From: DATBIO01 sp036556965 | Lineage (GTDB): Bacteria > Acidobacteriota > Vicinamibacteria > Fen-336 | Length of the DNA: 9,489 nt | Assembly: GCA_036556965.1 (NCBI GenBank) | Contig: DATBIO010000013.1 | Location: 1-9,489 of the forward strand | Reading direction: 5' to 3' | Part shown: in pieces, positions 8,830-9,489 of the stretch | Layout: each line of letters starts with the position of its first letter | Position numbering within the stretch: position 1 is the first letter of the stretch | The notes under the pieces: model-generated | Told to the model about the DNA's origin: nothing | Seen by the model: the letters and a program-made list of their open reading frames with translations, nothing else | The model's database searches: none | Position numbers and translations under genes: made by a program

Positions 8830-8904
8830 GGGCGCTTAACTCAGCGGTAGAGTGCCACCTTCACACGGTGGAAGTCGTAGGTTCAAGTCCTACAGCGCCC
8901 ACCA
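8830..8904 (+). tRNA. tRNA-Val(CAC)
   Basis: A full cloverleaf can be folded by hand. The acceptor stem GGGCGCT/AGCGCCC (8830-8836 with 8894-8900) has 7 perfect pairs. The D stem is ACTC/GAGT, the anticodon stem CCACC/GGTGG with loop TTCACAC and anticodon CAC (8862-8864), and the T stem GTAGG/CCTAC with loop TTCAAGT. The discriminator is A8901 and CCA is encoded (8902-8904). It reads the valine codon GTG, heavily used in this GC-rich genome. A T-rich stretch (TTTCTCTTCCTT) follows at once and may help end transcription. Confidence 0.96.
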
Positions 8905-8958
8905 TTTCTCTTCCTTATCGAGCGGGATCGCGCCTGCGGGCGTGGCCTCCCTTCCGGC

Positions 8959-9489
8959 TCAGGCCCTCCGACGGCCTTCTTCCGCCCCCGGGCGGCGGAA
9001 GTGGAGCGGGTCGCGGAGGCTCTGCAGCTCCCGGTAGTAGTAGAGGGCGGTCGGCCGCCTCCCCTTGAAGCGGAGCCCCTTCAGGAACTCCGCTTCCTCC
9101 TCGGTGAGGTCGCCGCTCAGGGACGCGTCACGGCGGAAGGCCTGGAACCCGGGCTCCTCCGTCACGGCCTGCTCCGGCGCCCGCTCGACGAACTCCACGC
9201 GCTTGGCATTCGCGGGGACGAGGCGCCGGTTGAGCACGATCTCCATACCGAAGCTCGCGAGGTCGATGTCCCAGGACTCGATCAGCGGGTCCAGGAACGA
9301 GACGCAGTTCTCGGCCGACAGGTTGAACACGTCCGTGTCCAGGAACTCCAGCACCATGACGCGCGTGTCCTCGTAGCTCTTCTCGCGCAGCCGACCCACC
9401 AGCCGAAGCCAGCTCTCGCTCTCCAGCTCCTCCTTGGCCACCTTCTTCACCACGTCCAGGAGCCTCCCGGCCACGAGGCGCTCGAGGTC
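8959..9489 (-). CDS. Hypothetical protein, 5' end outside window
   Basis: An open frame enters from the right edge and ends at TGA (8961-8959), giving 176 visible residues. A GTG at 9474 could start a 171-residue protein, but the frame stays open upstream (DLERL precedes it), and neither an SD nor a -10-like hexamer lies before it, so I think the gene begins outside the window. I do not recognise the family. The protein looks soluble: no signal peptide or membrane helix, highly charged, with helical segments (KKVAKEELESESWLRLVGRL, SFLDPLIESWDIDLASFGME), an acidic stretch TEEEAEF and a basic C-terminal tail (FRRPGAEEGRRRA). It is convergent with the tRNA gene. Codon use matches the neighbours, which supports a real gene. 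Confidence 0.7.
   Translation of the reverse strand, partial: DLERLVAGRLLDVVKKVAKEELESESWLRLVGRLREKSYEDTRVMVLEFLDTDVFNLSAENCVSFLDPLIESWDIDLASFGMEIVLNRRLVPANAKRVEFVERAPEQAVTEEPGFQAFRRDASLSGDLTEEEAEFLKGLRFKGRRPTALYYYRELQSLRDPLHFRRPGAEEGRRRA
8979..9001. repeat. Perfect 8-bp inverted repeat near the end of the hypothetical gene
   Basis: CTTCCGCC (8979-8986) and GGCGGAAG (8994-9001) are exact reverse complements around a 7-nt loop. The repeat lies inside the last codons of the minus-strand gene, about 18 nt before its stop, and about 75 nt downstream of the tRNA on the plus strand. It could fold in transcripts from either side, but no U-tract follows, so a terminator role is unproven and chance is possible at this GC content. 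Confidence 0.35.

Noticed and set aside
8830..8904. tRNA-Val as an attachment site of an integrated element
   Set aside because: No integrase, no repeat of the tRNA 3' end and no composition shift in the window.
8925..8945. Small hairpin after the tRNA (CGCC/GGCG)
   Set aside because: Only a 4-bp stem without a following T-run; expected by chance in DNA of this composition.

Overview
This is a very GC-rich window (by eye about 70% or more, with strong G/C preference at third codon positions) from a Gram-negative (diderm) bacterium. It encodes a TonB-dependent outer-membrane receptor, a predicted outer-membrane beta-barrel, septal-ring-type RlpA proteins and a PBP1B-type peptidoglycan synthase. 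A cytoplasmic regulator made of an OmpR-type winged helix, a TolB-like region and TPRs is a type very common in Acidobacteriota. Together with the base composition this makes an acidobacterium-like host my best guess; it is an inference, not a proof.

Layout. On the minus strand, 1-992 is the N-terminal third or so of a TonB-dependent receptor cut by the window edge. It has a textbook promoter (TTGACG-N17-AACAAT) and a Shine-Dalgarno sequence. Upstream of it, also on the minus strand, lies a small secreted glycine-zipper protein of unknown function (1098-1607). Divergent from that runs a compact plus-strand cluster: pyruvate kinase (1663-3078), two adjacent RlpA-like single-domain proteins that look like a tandem duplication (3082-3492 and 3489-3881), and the winged-helix/TolB/TPR regulator (3890-5599). 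Gaps are 3 nt, a 4-nt overlap and 8 nt. The regulator converges on a minus-strand outer-membrane beta-barrel gene (5596-6372), the two stop codons sharing one CTAG. A tiny AT-rich divergent promoter then separates that gene from a plus-strand PBP1B-like bifunctional peptidoglycan synthase (6397-8772). A tRNA-Val(CAC) with its own promoter and encoded CCA follows (8830-8904). A minus-strand gene of unknown function runs off the right edge (8959-9489).

How the genes fit together. The window mixes central metabolism (pyruvate kinase) with cell-envelope functions: two putative peptidoglycan-acting RlpA proteins, a class A PBP, and several outer-membrane proteins. The most coherent unexplained signal is transcriptional and translational rather than a new gene system. 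Four divergently arranged start codons (1607-, 1663+, 6372-, 6397+) have a -10-like hexamer only 6 to 9 nt upstream and no usable Shine-Dalgarno, the pattern expected for leaderless or nearly leaderless mRNAs. At 6380-6387 the two divergent -10 elements physically overlap. The receptor gene, by contrast, has a normal leader. I see no CRISPR array, insertion sequence, integrase, defence island or other clearly new multi-gene system.
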